A DNA stretch of 64,000 nucleotides, taken from Cellulophaga sp. F20128. GTDB lineage: Bacteria > Bacteroidota > Bacteroidia > Flavobacteriales > Flavobacteriaceae. Both the position numbers and the translations under genes were made by a program. The notes below the pieces were generated by a model that did not search any database, was not told where the DNA came from, and was given only the letters and a program-made list of their open reading frames with translations. Where the stretch lies: contig NZ_JALKBA010000004.1 of assembly GCF_023015805.1 (NCBI RefSeq), positions 124,001-188,000 on the forward strand, given 5' to 3'. Positions 8,621 through 18,538 of this stretch are shown here, one piece after another (the first letter of the stretch is position 1; the number at the start of each line of letters is the position of its first letter).

Positions 8621-10135
8621 CTAAATAATATTCAACATTTTTTCTGTTGCTTTAATAGCAGATACTGTTTGATCTGAATCTAGACCCCGCGTTATAAATT
8701 CTTTAGTTTCACTCTTCCATGTAATTATAGTTTCACATAATGCGTCGGAACTACTCCCAGGTGGAATTCGTACAGCATAATCTATAAGCGTTGGTAGTTG
8801 TACCTTTTTAGATTTAAAAATTTTGGTAATGGCATTCATAAAAGCATCGTATTGCCCGTCGCCCTGCGCATTTTCTTCATACATTTCATTCTCAATTTCT
8901 ATAGCCACAGTTGTAGATGGTTTTAGTCCTTTTGAATGTGTAAGCACATATGATTTTATGCTTACTTTTTCCTGATAACTGCCACTATCTAAAATATCAG
9001 AAATTATATAGGGTAAATCTTCTTGGGTAACTTTCTCTTTTTTATCCCCTAATTCAATAATTCGTTGGGTTACCTTACCAAGGTCTTCATCATTAAGTGT
9101 GAGTCCTAGCTCCTGTAAATTTTTAAGAATATTTGCTTTACCAGATGTTTTTCCTAAGGCATATTGCCTTTTTCTACCAAAACGTTCCGGTAATAAGTCG
9201 TTAAAATACAAGTTCTTTTTACTGTCGCCATCTGCGTGAATTCCGGCTGTTTGGGTAAAAACATTATCACCCACAATAGGTTTGTTTGCAGGAATTCCAA
9301 CCCCTGTAAAGGCAGAAACTAGTTTACTTACCTTATAGAGTGAAGTTTCCTTTAGTGAAATATCTATATCTGGTAAAAAATCATTGATGACTGCAACTAC
9401 ACTGGCCATGGGTGCATTACCAGCGCGTTCTCCCATTCCGTTTACCGTTAAATGTAGTCCGTGACAACCCGCTTTCAGGGCTTCCATTACATTAGCTACG
9501 CTTAGATCATAATCGTTATGACCGTGAAAATCAAAATGAAGATCGGGGTATTTATCAACTAAACTAGAAATGTATTCAAAAGTTTCAGTATGTGTTAAAA
9601 TACCTAGTGTATCGGGCAGTAAAACACGTTTGATGGGTTGTGTCGCTAAAAAATCTAAAAACTGAAAAACATAGGCTTTTGAATTTCGCATTCCGTTGCT
9701 CCAATCTTCTAAATAGACATTGGTTTCTATTTTGTGCTGTTGCGCGAGCTTAATTGTTGCTTCAATTTCGCTAAAATGTTGCTCTGGTGTCTTTTTAAGT
9801 TGGTGGGTAAGGTGATTTAATGAACCTTTTGTTAAAAGATTCTGAACCTTAGCACCAGCCTCTATCATCCACTTTATGGAAACTCCTTTATCAACAAAGG
9901 TAAGTACTTCAACTTTATTTAAATAGTTAGTGGTTGCCGCCCAACTTGTGATTTGTTGAACTGATAATAATTCTCCGTTAGAAACCCGAGCTGAGGCTAC
10001 CTCAATCCTGTCTACCTTTAACTCTTCTAATAATAATTTAGCGAGCGTTAATTTTTCTGAAACAGAAAAGGACACACCGGAGGTTTGTTCACCATCACGG
10101 AGTGTGGTATCCATTATTTCAATCTTTCTTTTCAT
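8621..10135 (-). CDS. cimA: LeuA/CimA family synthase, probably (R)-citramalate synthase; 2-isopropylmalate synthase is the alternative
   Basis: DRE-TIM metallolyase that condenses acetyl-CoA with a 2-oxo acid. TLRDGEQ starts at residue 11 (Arg13, Asp14), HGHNDYDLS supplies metal-binding His residues, and a LeuA-type regulatory domain occupies about residues 380-504. The sequence is much closer, as I recall it, to the Leptospira citramalate synthase than to enterobacterial LeuA: ASARVS, NLLTKGS, VYLEDWSNG and RFGRKR are shared. The three residues that form the pyruvate-specific hydrophobic pocket there (Leu81, Leu104, Tyr144) correspond to Leu78, Leu101 and Tyr141 here. If right, with LeuCD and LeuB it would make 2-oxobutyrate from pyruvate. 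It sits within the leu operon where leuA is expected, and no other leuA is in the window, so the alternative must be kept open. Many annotations simply call it 2-isopropylmalate synthase. Confidence 0.75.
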   Translation of the reverse strand: MKRKIEIMDTTLRDGEQTSGVSFSVSEKLTLAKLLLEELKVDRIEVASARVSNGELLSVQQITSWAATTNYLNKVEVLTFVDKGVSIKWMIEAGAKVQNLLTKGSLNHLTHQLKKTPEQHFSEIEATIKLAQQHKIETNVYLEDWSNGMRNSKAYVFQFLDFLATQPIKRVLLPDTLGILTHTETFEYISSLVDKYPDLHFDFHGHNDYDLSVANVMEALKAGCHGLHLTVNGMGERAGNAPMASVVAVINDFLPDIDISLKETSLYKVSKLVSAFTGVGIPANKPIVGDNVFTQTAGIHADGDSKKNLYFNDLLPERFGRKRQYALGKTSGKANILKNLQELGLTLNDEDLGKVTQRIIELGDKKEKVTQEDLPYIISDILDSGSYQEKVSIKSYVLTHSKGLKPSTTVAIEIENEMYEENAQGDGQYDAFMNAITKIFKSKKVQLPTLIDYAVRIPPGSSSDALCETIITWKSETKEFITRGLDSDQTVSAIKATEKMLNII

Positions 10136-10170
10136 GTTAATTTAGCCGGGTTAATATGATATATTTCTAT

Positions 10171-10767
10171 TTATAAAGGAGTGTTTTCGGCAAAGGCCGT
10201 AATTTCCTCTTTCATATTTAGCAAGTAATCAATATCATCAAAACCATTGAGCATATTTTCTTTTTTGTAAACATTTATGTCAAACGATTCTTTTTCCCCT
10301 GTGCCTACAATTGTGATGGACTGTTCTTGTAGATTTACTTCTACTTCTGCTTTAGGATCTTTTTCAGTTTCTGCATAAATTTTCTCTAAAAAATCAGCTG
10401 ATACTTGCACTGGAAGTACTCCAACATTTAAACAGTTATTTCTAAAAATATCAGCAAAAAAACTAGAAACCACACATCTAAATCCGTAATCATAAACAGC
10501 CCAAGCTGCATGCTCACGAGAAGAGCCAGAACCAAAGTTTTTCCCACCAACTAATATTTTTCCTGTGTATTTATCTTGATTCAATACAAAATCTTCTTTA
10601 GGAGAATTGTCTGTATTGTAACGCCAATCACGAAATAAATTATCTCCAAAACCTTTACGCTCTGTAGCTTTAAGGAATCTTGCAGGGATTATTTGATCGG
10701 TATCTACGTTTTCTATTGGTAGCGGTACAATGCTACTTTTTATTATATTGAATTTATCGTATGCCAT
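10171..10767 (-). CDS. leuD: 3-isopropylmalate dehydratase small subunit
   Basis: Swivel-domain subunit that, with LeuC, isomerises 2-isopropylmalate to 3-isopropylmalate; the same heterodimer can convert citramalate via citraconate. ENVDTDQIIPARFL near the N-terminus and the substrate loop GSGSSREHAAWAV are both present. At 198 residues it is of normal length. It lies 35 bp upstream of the synthase gene and 86 bp downstream of leuC; that latter gap contains a long imperfect inverted repeat. Confidence 0.96.
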   Translation of the reverse strand: MAYDKFNIIKSSIVPLPIENVDTDQIIPARFLKATERKGFGDNLFRDWRYNTDNSPKEDFVLNQDKYTGKILVGGKNFGSGSSREHAAWAVYDYGFRCVVSSFFADIFRNNCLNVGVLPVQVSADFLEKIYAETEKDPKAEVEVNLQEQSITIVGTGEKESFDINVYKKENMLNGFDDIDYLLNMKEEITAFAENTPL

Positions 10768-10783
10768 TGTAAAATAGTTGTTC

Positions 10784-10854
10784 GTTTATAGTTGTTTGTT
10801 GATAGTTAAAATATTGTCGTCGTTTCCTAAGTTGGACAACTAACAACTATCAAC
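10784..10854. repeat. Imperfect inverted repeat between leuC and leuD
   Basis: Left arm 10784-10801 (GTTTATAGTTGTTTGTTG) and right arm 10837-10854 (CAACTAACAACTATCAAC) are complementary at 16 of 18 positions, separated by 35 bp. The right arm reaches the leuC stop codon. The short GTTGATAGTTGT-like word also recurs in direct orientation within the left arm. There is no T run on the minus strand after the stem, so it is not a standard terminator; it may be a dispersed intergenic repeat or an mRNA-processing or stability element. Confidence 0.6.
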
Positions 10855-12248
10855 TAATTCATTAATTCTCTTGGGTCTGTAACTTTTCCTGTCACTGCTG
10901 CTGCTGCTGCAACTAGGGGAGAAGCTAATAGCGTTCTTGAACCAGGACCTTGCCTTCCTTCAAAATTTCTGTTGGATGTACTTACAGCATATTTACCGGC
11001 AGGTACTTTATCATCGTTCATAGCCAAACAAGCAGAACAACCAGGTTCTCTTAGTTCAAAACCAGCTTCGGTTAAAATATCCAATAGACCTTCTTCTTTG
11101 ATTGCTGTTTCTACTTGATGCGAACCAGGTACTAACCAAGCAGTAACATTAGACGCTTTTTTTCTTCCCTTTACAATCTCAGTAAATGCTCTAAAATCTT
11201 CAATTCTACCGTTGGTACAACTCCCAAGAAATACAAAATCGATGGGCTTACCAATCATAGTATCCCCTTCATTAAAGGCCATATATTGCAACGACTTCTT
11301 ATAGGTTGCCACACCACCTTCTAAATTTTCAGCATTGGGTATATCCTTACCAATTCCCATTCCCATTCCAGGATTGGTACCATAGGTAATCATTGGTTCT
11401 ATATCTGCCCCATTAAAAGTAAGTTCTTTGTCGAACGTTGCACCTTCATCCGTATATAAAGTGTCCCAATATGCTTTTGCCTTATCCCAAGCGGCACCGG
11501 TTGGTGTAAATTCTCTTCCTTTTACGAAAGCTATTGTTTTCTCATCGGGGGCAATCATTCCACCACGGGCTCCCATTTCAATACTTAAGTTACAAACCGT
11601 CATACGGCCCTCCATACTCATATCTGTAAAAACGTTTCCAGCATATTCTATAAAATATCCAGTTGCGCCAGATGTTGTAAGTTGGGATATGACATATAAG
11701 GCCACATCTTTTGGGGTAACCCCTTTGCTTAAATTACCATTCACATTAATGCGCATACTTTTAGCCTTGGGCTGCATGATACATTGGGTTGCGAGAACCA
11801 TTTCTACTTCAGAAGTACCTATACCAAAAGCGATGGCACCAAAGGCACCATGGGTAGAGGTATGTGAATCTCCACAAACAATTGTTGCTCCTGGTTGGGT
11901 AATCCCATATTCTGGACCAACAACATGAACAATACCATTTTTTTCATGTCCCAATCCCCAATAACTAATACCGTAATTGTTAGAATTTTCTTCCAATGCT
12001 TTTAATTGCTTTGCAGACAAAGGATCTTCTACTGGTAAATGCTGGTTAATGGTTGGCGTATTATGATCTGCAGTTGCAAATGTTTTTTCAGGATGTTTTA
12101 CCCCTATGTTACGACTTTTAATTCCTAAAAATGCAACAGGACTTGTTACTTCATGCACCATGTGGCGATCTATGAAAAGAACATCTGGTCCGTTTTCTAT
12201 TTTTCTTACTACGTGGGAATCCCACACTTTGTCAAATAGTGTTTTCAT
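10854..12248 (-). CDS. leuC: 3-isopropylmalate dehydratase large subunit
   Basis: Aconitase-family [4Fe-4S] subunit of isopropylmalate isomerase. The iron-sulfur cysteines are seen in FLGSCTNGR and [23 protein letters not shown] and the C-terminal [10 protein letters not shown] are diagnostic. The length of 464 residues is normal. It is the first gene of the minus-strand leu operon, with leuD following after an 86-bp gap carrying an inverted repeat. A candidate -7 element lies about 105 bp upstream. LeuC of this family also accepts citramalate/citraconate, which matters for the neighbouring synthase. Confidence 0.96.
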   Translation of the reverse strand: MKTLFDKVWDSHVVRKIENGPDVLFIDRHMVHEVTSPVAFLGIKSRNIGVKHPEKTFATADHNTPTINQHLPVEDPLSAKQLKALEENSNNYGISYWGLGHEKNGIVHVVGPEYGITQPGATIVCGDSHTSTHGAFGAIAFGIGTSEVEMVLATQCIMQPKAKSMRINVNGNLSKGVTPKDVALYVISQLTTSGATGYFIEYAGNVFTDMSMEGRMTVCNLSIEMGARGGMIAPDEKTIAFVKGREFTPTGAAWDKAKAYWDTLYTDEGATFDKELTFNGADIEPMITYGTNPGMGMGIGKDIPNAENLEGGVATYKKSLQYMAFNEGDTMIGKPIDFVFLGSCTNGRIEDFRAFTEIVKGRKKASNVTAWLVPGSHQVETAIKEEGLLDILTEAGFELREPGCSACLAMNDDKVPAGKYAVSTSNRNFEGRQGPGSRTLLASPLVAAAAAVTGKVTDPRELMN

Positions 12249-12353
12249 GTATTATATCGTTTTCTTCTTCTTGTTTGAATAAAAATATCGGTAAAAATTT
12301 AATAGAAATCCTTTAGATCATACTAATTTTTGAGCTATTAAGACCTCAACTCT

Positions 12354-12361
12354 CAAAAGTA
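12354..12361 (-). promoter_or_regulatory. Candidate -7 element of the leu operon promoter
   Basis: On the minus strand TACTTTTG (plus-strand CAAAAGTA, 12354-12361) matches TAnnTTTG exactly, about 105 bp before the leuC start. The TTG partner is not clear. The long leader would leave room for regulation, but I see no leader peptide or T-box. Confidence 0.35.
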
Positions 12362-12409
12362 TAGAATTTAATAAAGTTGTAGTTCTAGTTTACTTAAAAA
12401 TTACGATGT

Positions 12410-14515
12410 TCAACTTATATAATTCCAAATATTCTTATACTTAACCAACTGTTGGTAGGCGTATAAAAGCACGGTATTACTGGATTTACTTAGACTTGGA
12501 TCATTGGTGAGAATTTGTATTGCATAATGCCTAGCCGTTTTTAAAATATCATTGTCTTTTATAATATCTGCAATTTTTAAATTGAGCACACCACTTTGTT
12601 GCGTGCCCATAATATCCCCTGGACCACGCAGTTTTAAATCTACATCTGCAATTTGAAAACCATCATTGGTTCGCACCATAGTTTCTAATCGTGTTTTTGC
12701 ATCTGAAGACAATTTATGACTGGTCATTAAAATACAATAACTCTGGTCTGCACCACGACCAACACGGCCTCTTAACTGGTGTAATTGCGACAAACCAAAA
12801 CGTTCTGCACTTTCAATTATCATCACAGAAGCATTGGGAACATTAACGCCTACTTCAATAACGGTAGTGGCCACCATAATTTGTGTTTCTCCTTTGATAA
12901 AACGCTGCATTTCAAATTCCTTGTCTTCGGCTTTCATTTGACCATGTACAATAGATATTTGGTAATTAGGCATTGGAAAATCACGTACAATACTCTCATA
13001 ACCATCCATTAAATCTTTATAATCTAAAGCTTCAGATTCTTGAATTAAAGGATATACAACATAGATTTGACGTCCTAGTTTGATTTCATCTTTGATAAAC
13101 CGAAATACTTTTAAACGGTTGGCATCATAACGATGTACGGTTTTTATGGGCTTCCTTCCTGGAGGCAATTCATCAATAACAGAAATGTCTAAATCCCCAT
13201 ACAAACTCATCGCCAGAGTTCTAGGAATAGGTGTTGCTGTCATCACCAATATATGTGGTGGCACCTCGTTCTTATGCCATAATTTAGCACGTTGCGCCAC
13301 ACCAAACCGGTGTTGTTCATCAATGATTGCCAGCCCTAAATTTTTATATTGTACTTTGTCCTCTAGAAGGGCATGGGTACCTATTAAAATATGGAGTTCA
13401 CCATTTTCTAGTTGTTCGTGAATTATTTTGCGCGCAGATTTCTTTACGGAACCTGTTAATAAGGCAAGGTTGATGTCTGTTTTTTCTAGTAATTCTTTAA
13501 TTCCGTTAAAATGCTGGGTGGCTAAAATTTCAGTAGGAGCCATTAAACAGGCTTGAAAACCATTGTCTAAAGCAAGTAACATACTCATTAGGGCAACTAT
13601 AGTTTTTCCTGAACCCACATCACCTTGCAACAATCGGTTCATTTGTGCATTACTACCCAAATCTGACCTAATTTCTTTAATTACCCTTTTTTGTGCATTT
13701 GTCAATTCAAAAGGGAGATGATTTTTGTAAAATTCACTAAAATACTCCCCAACCGCGGTAAATGGATAGCCTTTAATTTTATTTTTTCTAATGATTTTTT
13801 TCGTAATCAGCTGTAGTTGAATATAAAAAAGCTCTTCAAATTTTAAACGGTACTGTGCCTTGGCTAATTCTTCTTGATTTTTTGGAAAATGAATATTAAA
13901 AAGAGCATTGCTTTTGTTCATCAGATTAAGCTCTGATAGTAAATAATCAGGTAATGTCTCTACAAACCGTCCCTTGGTATCCAGAAACAATTGCTGCATT
14001 AATTTATTGGTAACCCTATTAGTAATTCCTTTATTGCTTAATTTTTCCGTTGAAGGATAAACGGGTTGCATACTAATTTTTAATCCTTTTTTATGTGCTT
14101 CAAGCAATTCCATTTCAGGATGGGGCATAGAAAAGGTACCATTAAACCAATTTGTTTTGCCGTAAAGTACATAGGGTACATTTAGTTTTGTGTTTTCTCG
14201 AATCCATTTTTGTCCTTTAAACCAAACCAATTCCATAGTACCAGTCTCATCGGTAAAAGAAGCAACGAGTCGGTTTCCTTTTTTTTGGGCGACAGATTTA
14301 AGATGTGTTATTTTTCCAATGAGCTGAACTTCTGAATTATTCCGCTGTAACTCACTTATTTTGTAATATTTCGTTTTGTCTAAATAGCGGTTTGGAAAAA
14401 GATTAATAAGATCTTGATAGGTGTAAATACCCAACTCTCCCTGTAAGGTTTCGGCCCGGTTTGGACCAACACCTTTTAAATAAGCAATGGGAGTTTGTAA
14501 ATAGTTAGGATTCAT
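12410..14515 (-). CDS. recG: ATP-dependent DNA helicase RecG
   Basis: Superfamily 2 helicase that reverses stalled forks and branch-migrates Holliday junctions. The wedge (OB-fold) domain spans about residues 40-150, Walker A is QGDVGSGKTIVA, motif II is DEQHRFGV, motif III is TATPIPRT and motif VI is QLRGRVGRG. The C-terminal GPGDIMGTQQSG (TRG motif region) is present. 701 residues is the usual length. It stands alone between the leu operon and the divergent M1 peptidase; 71 bp separate the two start codons. Confidence 0.96.
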   Translation of the reverse strand: MNPNYLQTPIAYLKGVGPNRAETLQGELGIYTYQDLINLFPNRYLDKTKYYKISELQRNNSEVQLIGKITHLKSVAQKKGNRLVASFTDETGTMELVWFKGQKWIRENTKLNVPYVLYGKTNWFNGTFSMPHPEMELLEAHKKGLKISMQPVYPSTEKLSNKGITNRVTNKLMQQLFLDTKGRFVETLPDYLLSELNLMNKSNALFNIHFPKNQEELAKAQYRLKFEELFYIQLQLITKKIIRKNKIKGYPFTAVGEYFSEFYKNHLPFELTNAQKRVIKEIRSDLGSNAQMNRLLQGDVGSGKTIVALMSMLLALDNGFQACLMAPTEILATQHFNGIKELLEKTDINLALLTGSVKKSARKIIHEQLENGELHILIGTHALLEDKVQYKNLGLAIIDEQHRFGVAQRAKLWHKNEVPPHILVMTATPIPRTLAMSLYGDLDISVIDELPPGRKPIKTVHRYDANRLKVFRFIKDEIKLGRQIYVVYPLIQESEALDYKDLMDGYESIVRDFPMPNYQISIVHGQMKAEDKEFEMQRFIKGETQIMVATTVIEVGVNVPNASVMIIESAERFGLSQLHQLRGRVGRGADQSYCILMTSHKLSSDAKTRLETMVRTNDGFQIADVDLKLRGPGDIMGTQQSGVLNLKIADIIKDNDILKTARHYAIQILTNDPSLSKSSNTVLLYAYQQLVKYKNIWNYIS

Positions 14516-14586
14516 TCGACTAAAATAAACCGAATCTAAACAACTGCAAAAGATGAAATTGCTTATTTTGGTTCAAAATTATAATA

Positions 14587-16674
14587 ATGATTTTTTATCG
14601 ATTTTTTACAGTACTATTTATTTGCTTGCATTCTAGTTTTTTAATTGCACAAGAACAAGATAAGGTTGATTTTTTAACAGCTAAGGTTCGTTTGTTTCCA
14701 AATGAACAGACTTCAGAGTTGCGCGGAGAAGTTACCTACAGATTTACGGTACTCCAACAAACAGATTCAGTGTTTTTAGATGCTAAAAATATGCAGTTTT
14801 CTAAAGTTGTTTTAAACAATAAAAAGGTGAAATTCACTGGGGATTCAAAAATGTTGCGTATTTATAAAAAATTAAAGAAAGGTAAAGAATACGAACTAAG
14901 CTTACACTACGTTACCAAGCCAACACAAACGCTTTATTTTTTTGGATGGAATAAGGAGGATAGTACAAACAATCAGATTTGGACACAAGGACAAGGGAAA
15001 TATACCAGTCATTGGTTGCCTAGTTTTGACGATATGAATGAAAAGGTAGAATTTGATTTATCCATTACATTTTCTAAAGAGTATGAGGTAATTGCAAACG
15101 GAAATTTAGAAAAGACTTCTATTTCTAATGATTTGAAAACATGGGAATTTAATATGAACCATCCAATGTCTAGCTATTTATTGGCTTTTGCCATTGGTAA
15201 CTATAGAAAGATAGAGCAATTTTCTAGCTCTGGTGTGCCCTTAGAGCTGTATTACTACCCAAGTGATTCAACAAAAACAGAACCAACTTATAGGTACAAC
15301 AAACAAATTTTTAATTTTTTAGAAGAGGAAATTGGAGTGCCGTACCCTTGGGGTGTGTACAAGCAAATTCCTGTTCGCGACTTTTTGTATGCTGGGATGG
15401 AAAATACCACTGCTACTATTTTCTCTGATGCTTATATAGTAGATTCTATTGGGTTTAATGATAAAAACTATATAACGATTAATGCCCATGAATTAGCGCA
15501 TCAATGGTTTGGTAATTTAGTAACGGAGGTAGACAGCAACCATCATTGGTTACATGAAGGTTTTGCAACCTACTATGCTTATTTAACAGAGAAAGAATTG
15601 TTTGGAGCAGATCATTTCTATTGGAAATTTCATAGTACAGCAATTGAGTTAGATAAGAGTTCGAAAAATAATACTGGGGAGGCATTATCAAACCCAAAAG
15701 CTAGTAGTCTTACATTTTATGAAAAAGGAGCATGGGCATTGATGGCATTACAACAGCAAATAGGGGCGGAAGCTTTTAAAAAAGGAATTAAAGCCTATCT
15801 CAACAAAAATCAATTTTCTAATGTTACGATTCCAAAATTTTTATCAGAAATGGAACAGGCAAGTCAGCAGGATTTATCGAACTTTAAAAAGGTTTGGTTA
15901 TTAAATACAGTATTTCCCATAGCTGAAGCAAAACGAATTTTAAAAGAAACGTCACCATCCATAGCAACCTTTTATAAATTACAACGAGAATTAAGTGTAA
16001 GTAAAGAAAATAATTCGGTTATAATAGACAGGTATTGGAAAGATAATTCCTCCATTGAATTAAAAAAACGGATTGTTCAGTTTTATACAAAATTCCTTTC
16101 CAATACAATTAAAGAATCTATTCTACGATCAGACAATGTGTCTCTACGCCAGGCTTTGGTTTTGGCAACAGAAAAAATTACAACGGAAGAGTCGGATTAT
16201 TTTATGCCTTTTTTAGAAGACAAAAGTTATGTAACCATAGAAAATATTTTGTATAAACTATGGATTTATAATCCAGAAGAACGATTTAAGTATTTAGATA
16301 AAACCAAAGGTGTAATAGGATTATCAAATAAAAATGTACGTTTATTATGGTTAGCTTTGGCAATTATGACCAAAGAATATGAGCTTCAAAACAAACAAAA
16401 GTACCTAAGAGAATTACAGTCCTATACAAGCAAAACCGAATATTTTGAAACCCGTCAGTTGGCCTTTTCCTATATAAATGACTTGTTTTATTTGACCGAA
16501 GAAAACTTAAAAGACCTCGCTAATGCGACTAGCCACCCAGTTTGGCAGTTTAAGAAATTTGCACGGAATTTGGTAGATGAATTAGTCAAGCATGAACAAT
16601 ATAAGCAAGCATTTGAAACTTTGGAATTTCAAATAAAGGAAGCGGAATTTCGTTATATTAAAAGTAAACTCTAA
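14587..16674 (+). CDS. Secreted M1 family metallo-aminopeptidase
   Basis: Zinc aminopeptidase exported by an N-terminal signal peptide (hydrophobic stretch ending near IAQEQ, about residue 22). The active site is complete: HELAH at 301-305, third zinc ligand Glu324 in WLHEGFATY (18 residues between), and the substrate-binding AGMEN segment just upstream. At 695 residues it has the catalytic core plus a C-terminal helical region. The first patatin gene starts 2 bp after its stop, so the three genes likely form one operon: M1 peptidase, patatin, patatin. Compare the zinc-less M1-like gene at 46160-48997. Confidence 0.92.
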   Translation: MIFYRFFTVLFICLHSSFLIAQEQDKVDFLTAKVRLFPNEQTSELRGEVTYRFTVLQQTDSVFLDAKNMQFSKVVLNNKKVKFTGDSKMLRIYKKLKKGKEYELSLHYVTKPTQTLYFFGWNKEDSTNNQIWTQGQGKYTSHWLPSFDDMNEKVEFDLSITFSKEYEVIANGNLEKTSISNDLKTWEFNMNHPMSSYLLAFAIGNYRKIEQFSSSGVPLELYYYPSDSTKTEPTYRYNKQIFNFLEEEIGVPYPWGVYKQIPVRDFLYAGMENTTATIFSDAYIVDSIGFNDKNYITINAHELAHQWFGNLVTEVDSNHHWLHEGFATYYAYLTEKELFGADHFYWKFHSTAIELDKSSKNNTGEALSNPKASSLTFYEKGAWALMALQQQIGAEAFKKGIKAYLNKNQFSNVTIPKFLSEMEQASQQDLSNFKKVWLLNTVFPIAEAKRILKETSPSIATFYKLQRELSVSKENNSVIIDRYWKDNSSIELKKRIVQFYTKFLSNTIKESILRSDNVSLRQALVLATEKITTEESDYFMPFLEDKSYVTIENILYKLWIYNPEERFKYLDKTKGVIGLSNKNVRLLWLALAIMTKEYELQNKQKYLRELQSYTSKTEYFETRQLAFSYINDLFYLTEENLKDLANATSHPVWQFKKFARNLVDELVKHEQYKQAFETLEFQIKEAEFRYIKSKL

Positions 16675-16676
16675 GT

Positions 16677-17582
16677 ATGAGGGCAATGGTAATTTCAGGT
16701 GGTGGTAGTAAAGGTGCTTTTGCGGGTGGCGTTGCTCAATTTTTGTTGCAAGAGGCAAAGCATAAGTACGATATGTTTATAGGCACTTCAACAGGAAGTT
16801 TGCTTATTTCACATTTGGCATTACAGAAAATAGATAAGATTAAAAAAATATATACTTCGGTAAATCAGGAGAGTATTTTTAGTTCTTGCCCTTATATTAC
16901 CCATAAAAAAAATGGTATTGAAACTATAGGTATTCATCATTTTAATGTATTGAAGAATATTTTAAGAGGGAGTAAAACCTTTGGAGAAAGTTATAATCTT
17001 TTAAAATTGATTAAAGATTCTTTAACAATTGAAGAATTTAACCTTTTAAAGGAGCAAAACACGGAAATTGTTATCACGGTTTCTAATTTGTCTTTAAACA
17101 AGGTCGAGTATAAATCTATAAGTGATTGTACCTACGATGAATTTTGCGAATGGATTTGGATTTCTTGTAATTACACGCCGTTTATGAGCCTTGCAAAAAA
17201 GAATGGTTGTGAATATGCTGATGGAGGATTGGGGAGTATGGTGCCTATTGAAGAAGCCATACGAAGAGGAGCTACGGTTGTGGATGCTATTATTTTACAA
17301 ACAGAAACAACACTGTTTAACAGAATGCCATCTAAAAATGCATTTTCATTATTAACCAATATGTTTGCCTTTATGTTGGATAGAATTGAACAACAAAACA
17401 TACGTATAGGTAAATATGTAGCGAGTAATAATAATGCCATTATTAATTTTTATTTTACACCAACCGTTTTAACTACAAATTCACTTATTTTTGAAGAGAA
17501 AAAAATGACCACCTGGTGGAAAAGTGGTTATGATTTTGCAGAAAATATGAATATTGACACAAACCATATAGAGATAGAATGA
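16677..17582 (+). CDS. Patatin-like phospholipase (copy 1 of a tandem pair)
   Basis: Ser-Asp dyad acyl hydrolase of the patatin/RssA-like type. The oxyanion loop is GGGSKGAFAGG (residues 8-18), the nucleophile is Ser38 in GTSTGS, and the dyad Asp182 is in ADGGLG. No signal peptide, so cytoplasmic or peripherally membrane-bound. At 301 residues it is the same length as the next gene and clearly a paralogue: both share CEWIWISCNYTPFMSL-type and GxLGSxxPIxEAIxRGAT-type segments. It overlaps the second copy by 4 bp (ATGA), indicating translational coupling. Substrate is unknown. Confidence 0.9.
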   Translation: MRAMVISGGGSKGAFAGGVAQFLLQEAKHKYDMFIGTSTGSLLISHLALQKIDKIKKIYTSVNQESIFSSCPYITHKKNGIETIGIHHFNVLKNILRGSKTFGESYNLLKLIKDSLTIEEFNLLKEQNTEIVITVSNLSLNKVEYKSISDCTYDEFCEWIWISCNYTPFMSLAKKNGCEYADGGLGSMVPIEEAIRRGATVVDAIILQTETTLFNRMPSKNAFSLLTNMFAFMLDRIEQQNIRIGKYVASNNNAIINFYFTPTVLTTNSLIFEEKKMTTWWKSGYDFAENMNIDTNHIEIE

Positions 17583-18484
17583 AAGCATTAGTAATTAGTG
17601 GAGGTGGTAGTAAAGGTGCTTTTGCCGGTGGGGTAGCTCAATATTTAATGGAAACCGAAAAAAGAGATTATGACATACTTGTGGGCACTTCCACAGGTAG
17701 TTTGTTAATAACTCAGTTGGCTTTGAACAATGTAGGCTTACTATATGATTTATATACCAATGTAACACAACGCAAGATATTTAGTCTAAATCCATTTATT
17801 GTAAAAAGAAAAGATGGTCGCGAATTTGTAACTATTAACTATTTTAATGTTTTATTGCAATTTATAAAACGTAAAAGAACTTTTGGGGAGAGTAAATCTT
17901 TGCGTAACACAATTAAGAAAAATTTCACAAAATCAGACTACAATCAAATTATAGAAAACACCACCAAGGATGTTGTTGTGACCGTATCTAACTTATCTAA
18001 AAATAGGGTAGAGTATAAGTCTATAAGAGATTTGAGCTATGAAGAGTTTTGCGATTGGATATGGATTTCTTGTAATTACATACCCTTTATGTCTTTGGTA
18101 ACAAAAGATGGTTATGAATATGGTGATGGTGGTCTGGGCTGTGTTTTGCCAATTAGGGAAGCTATAGAGCGTGGTGCAACTGAGGTTGATGCCATTATAT
18201 TGGAATCAGAAAACATGGATCACAATAAGGTTCTTGGAAAAAACCCTTTTTCTCTAATGCTTAGTATTTATGGCTTTGTATTGGATCAAATAGAATATCA
18301 TGATATCTCGGAAGGGGTCATTTATGCACAACACAAAGGGGTAAAATTAAATTTATACTATACACCTACTAAGCTTACAGAAAATTCCTTGGTTTTTAAT
18401 AAAAAGCTTATGACAAAATGGTGGGCGCAAGGATTTAATTATGCTGAAAAAAAGGCGAATCAACGTAAGGTAGCTTCATTTTAG
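17579..18484 (+). CDS. Patatin-like phospholipase (copy 2 of a tandem pair)
   Basis: Second tandem patatin with an intact dyad: GGGSKGAFAGG at 8-18, Ser38 in GTSTGS, Asp183 in GDGGLG. Start ATG 17579 overlaps the stop of copy 1 in an ATGA. It is 301 residues long and alignable end to end with copy 1, so a local duplication followed by divergence is the simplest origin. It ends with a lysine-rich tail (KKANQRK). No membrane segment or signal peptide is seen. The last gene of the likely three-gene operon. Confidence 0.9.
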   Translation: MKALVISGGGSKGAFAGGVAQYLMETEKRDYDILVGTSTGSLLITQLALNNVGLLYDLYTNVTQRKIFSLNPFIVKRKDGREFVTINYFNVLLQFIKRKRTFGESKSLRNTIKKNFTKSDYNQIIENTTKDVVVTVSNLSKNRVEYKSIRDLSYEEFCDWIWISCNYIPFMSLVTKDGYEYGDGGLGCVLPIREAIERGATEVDAIILESENMDHNKVLGKNPFSLMLSIYGFVLDQIEYHDISEGVIYAQHKGVKLNLYYTPTKLTENSLVFNKKLMTKWWAQGFNYAEKKANQRKVASF

Positions 18485-18538
18485 ATAGTCACCTAAAATT
18501 GTATCTTGGAGTCACTTTTTTTACGATCTAAAGTTATA

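Noticed and set aside
11428-11928. Long open frame antisense to leuC (166 codons).
   Set aside because: It lies wholly inside leuC, has no family pattern and is explained by codon bias of the opposite strand. The same applies to frames inside the E1 gene (44719-45204) and the RND pump (56950-57396, 57940-58353).
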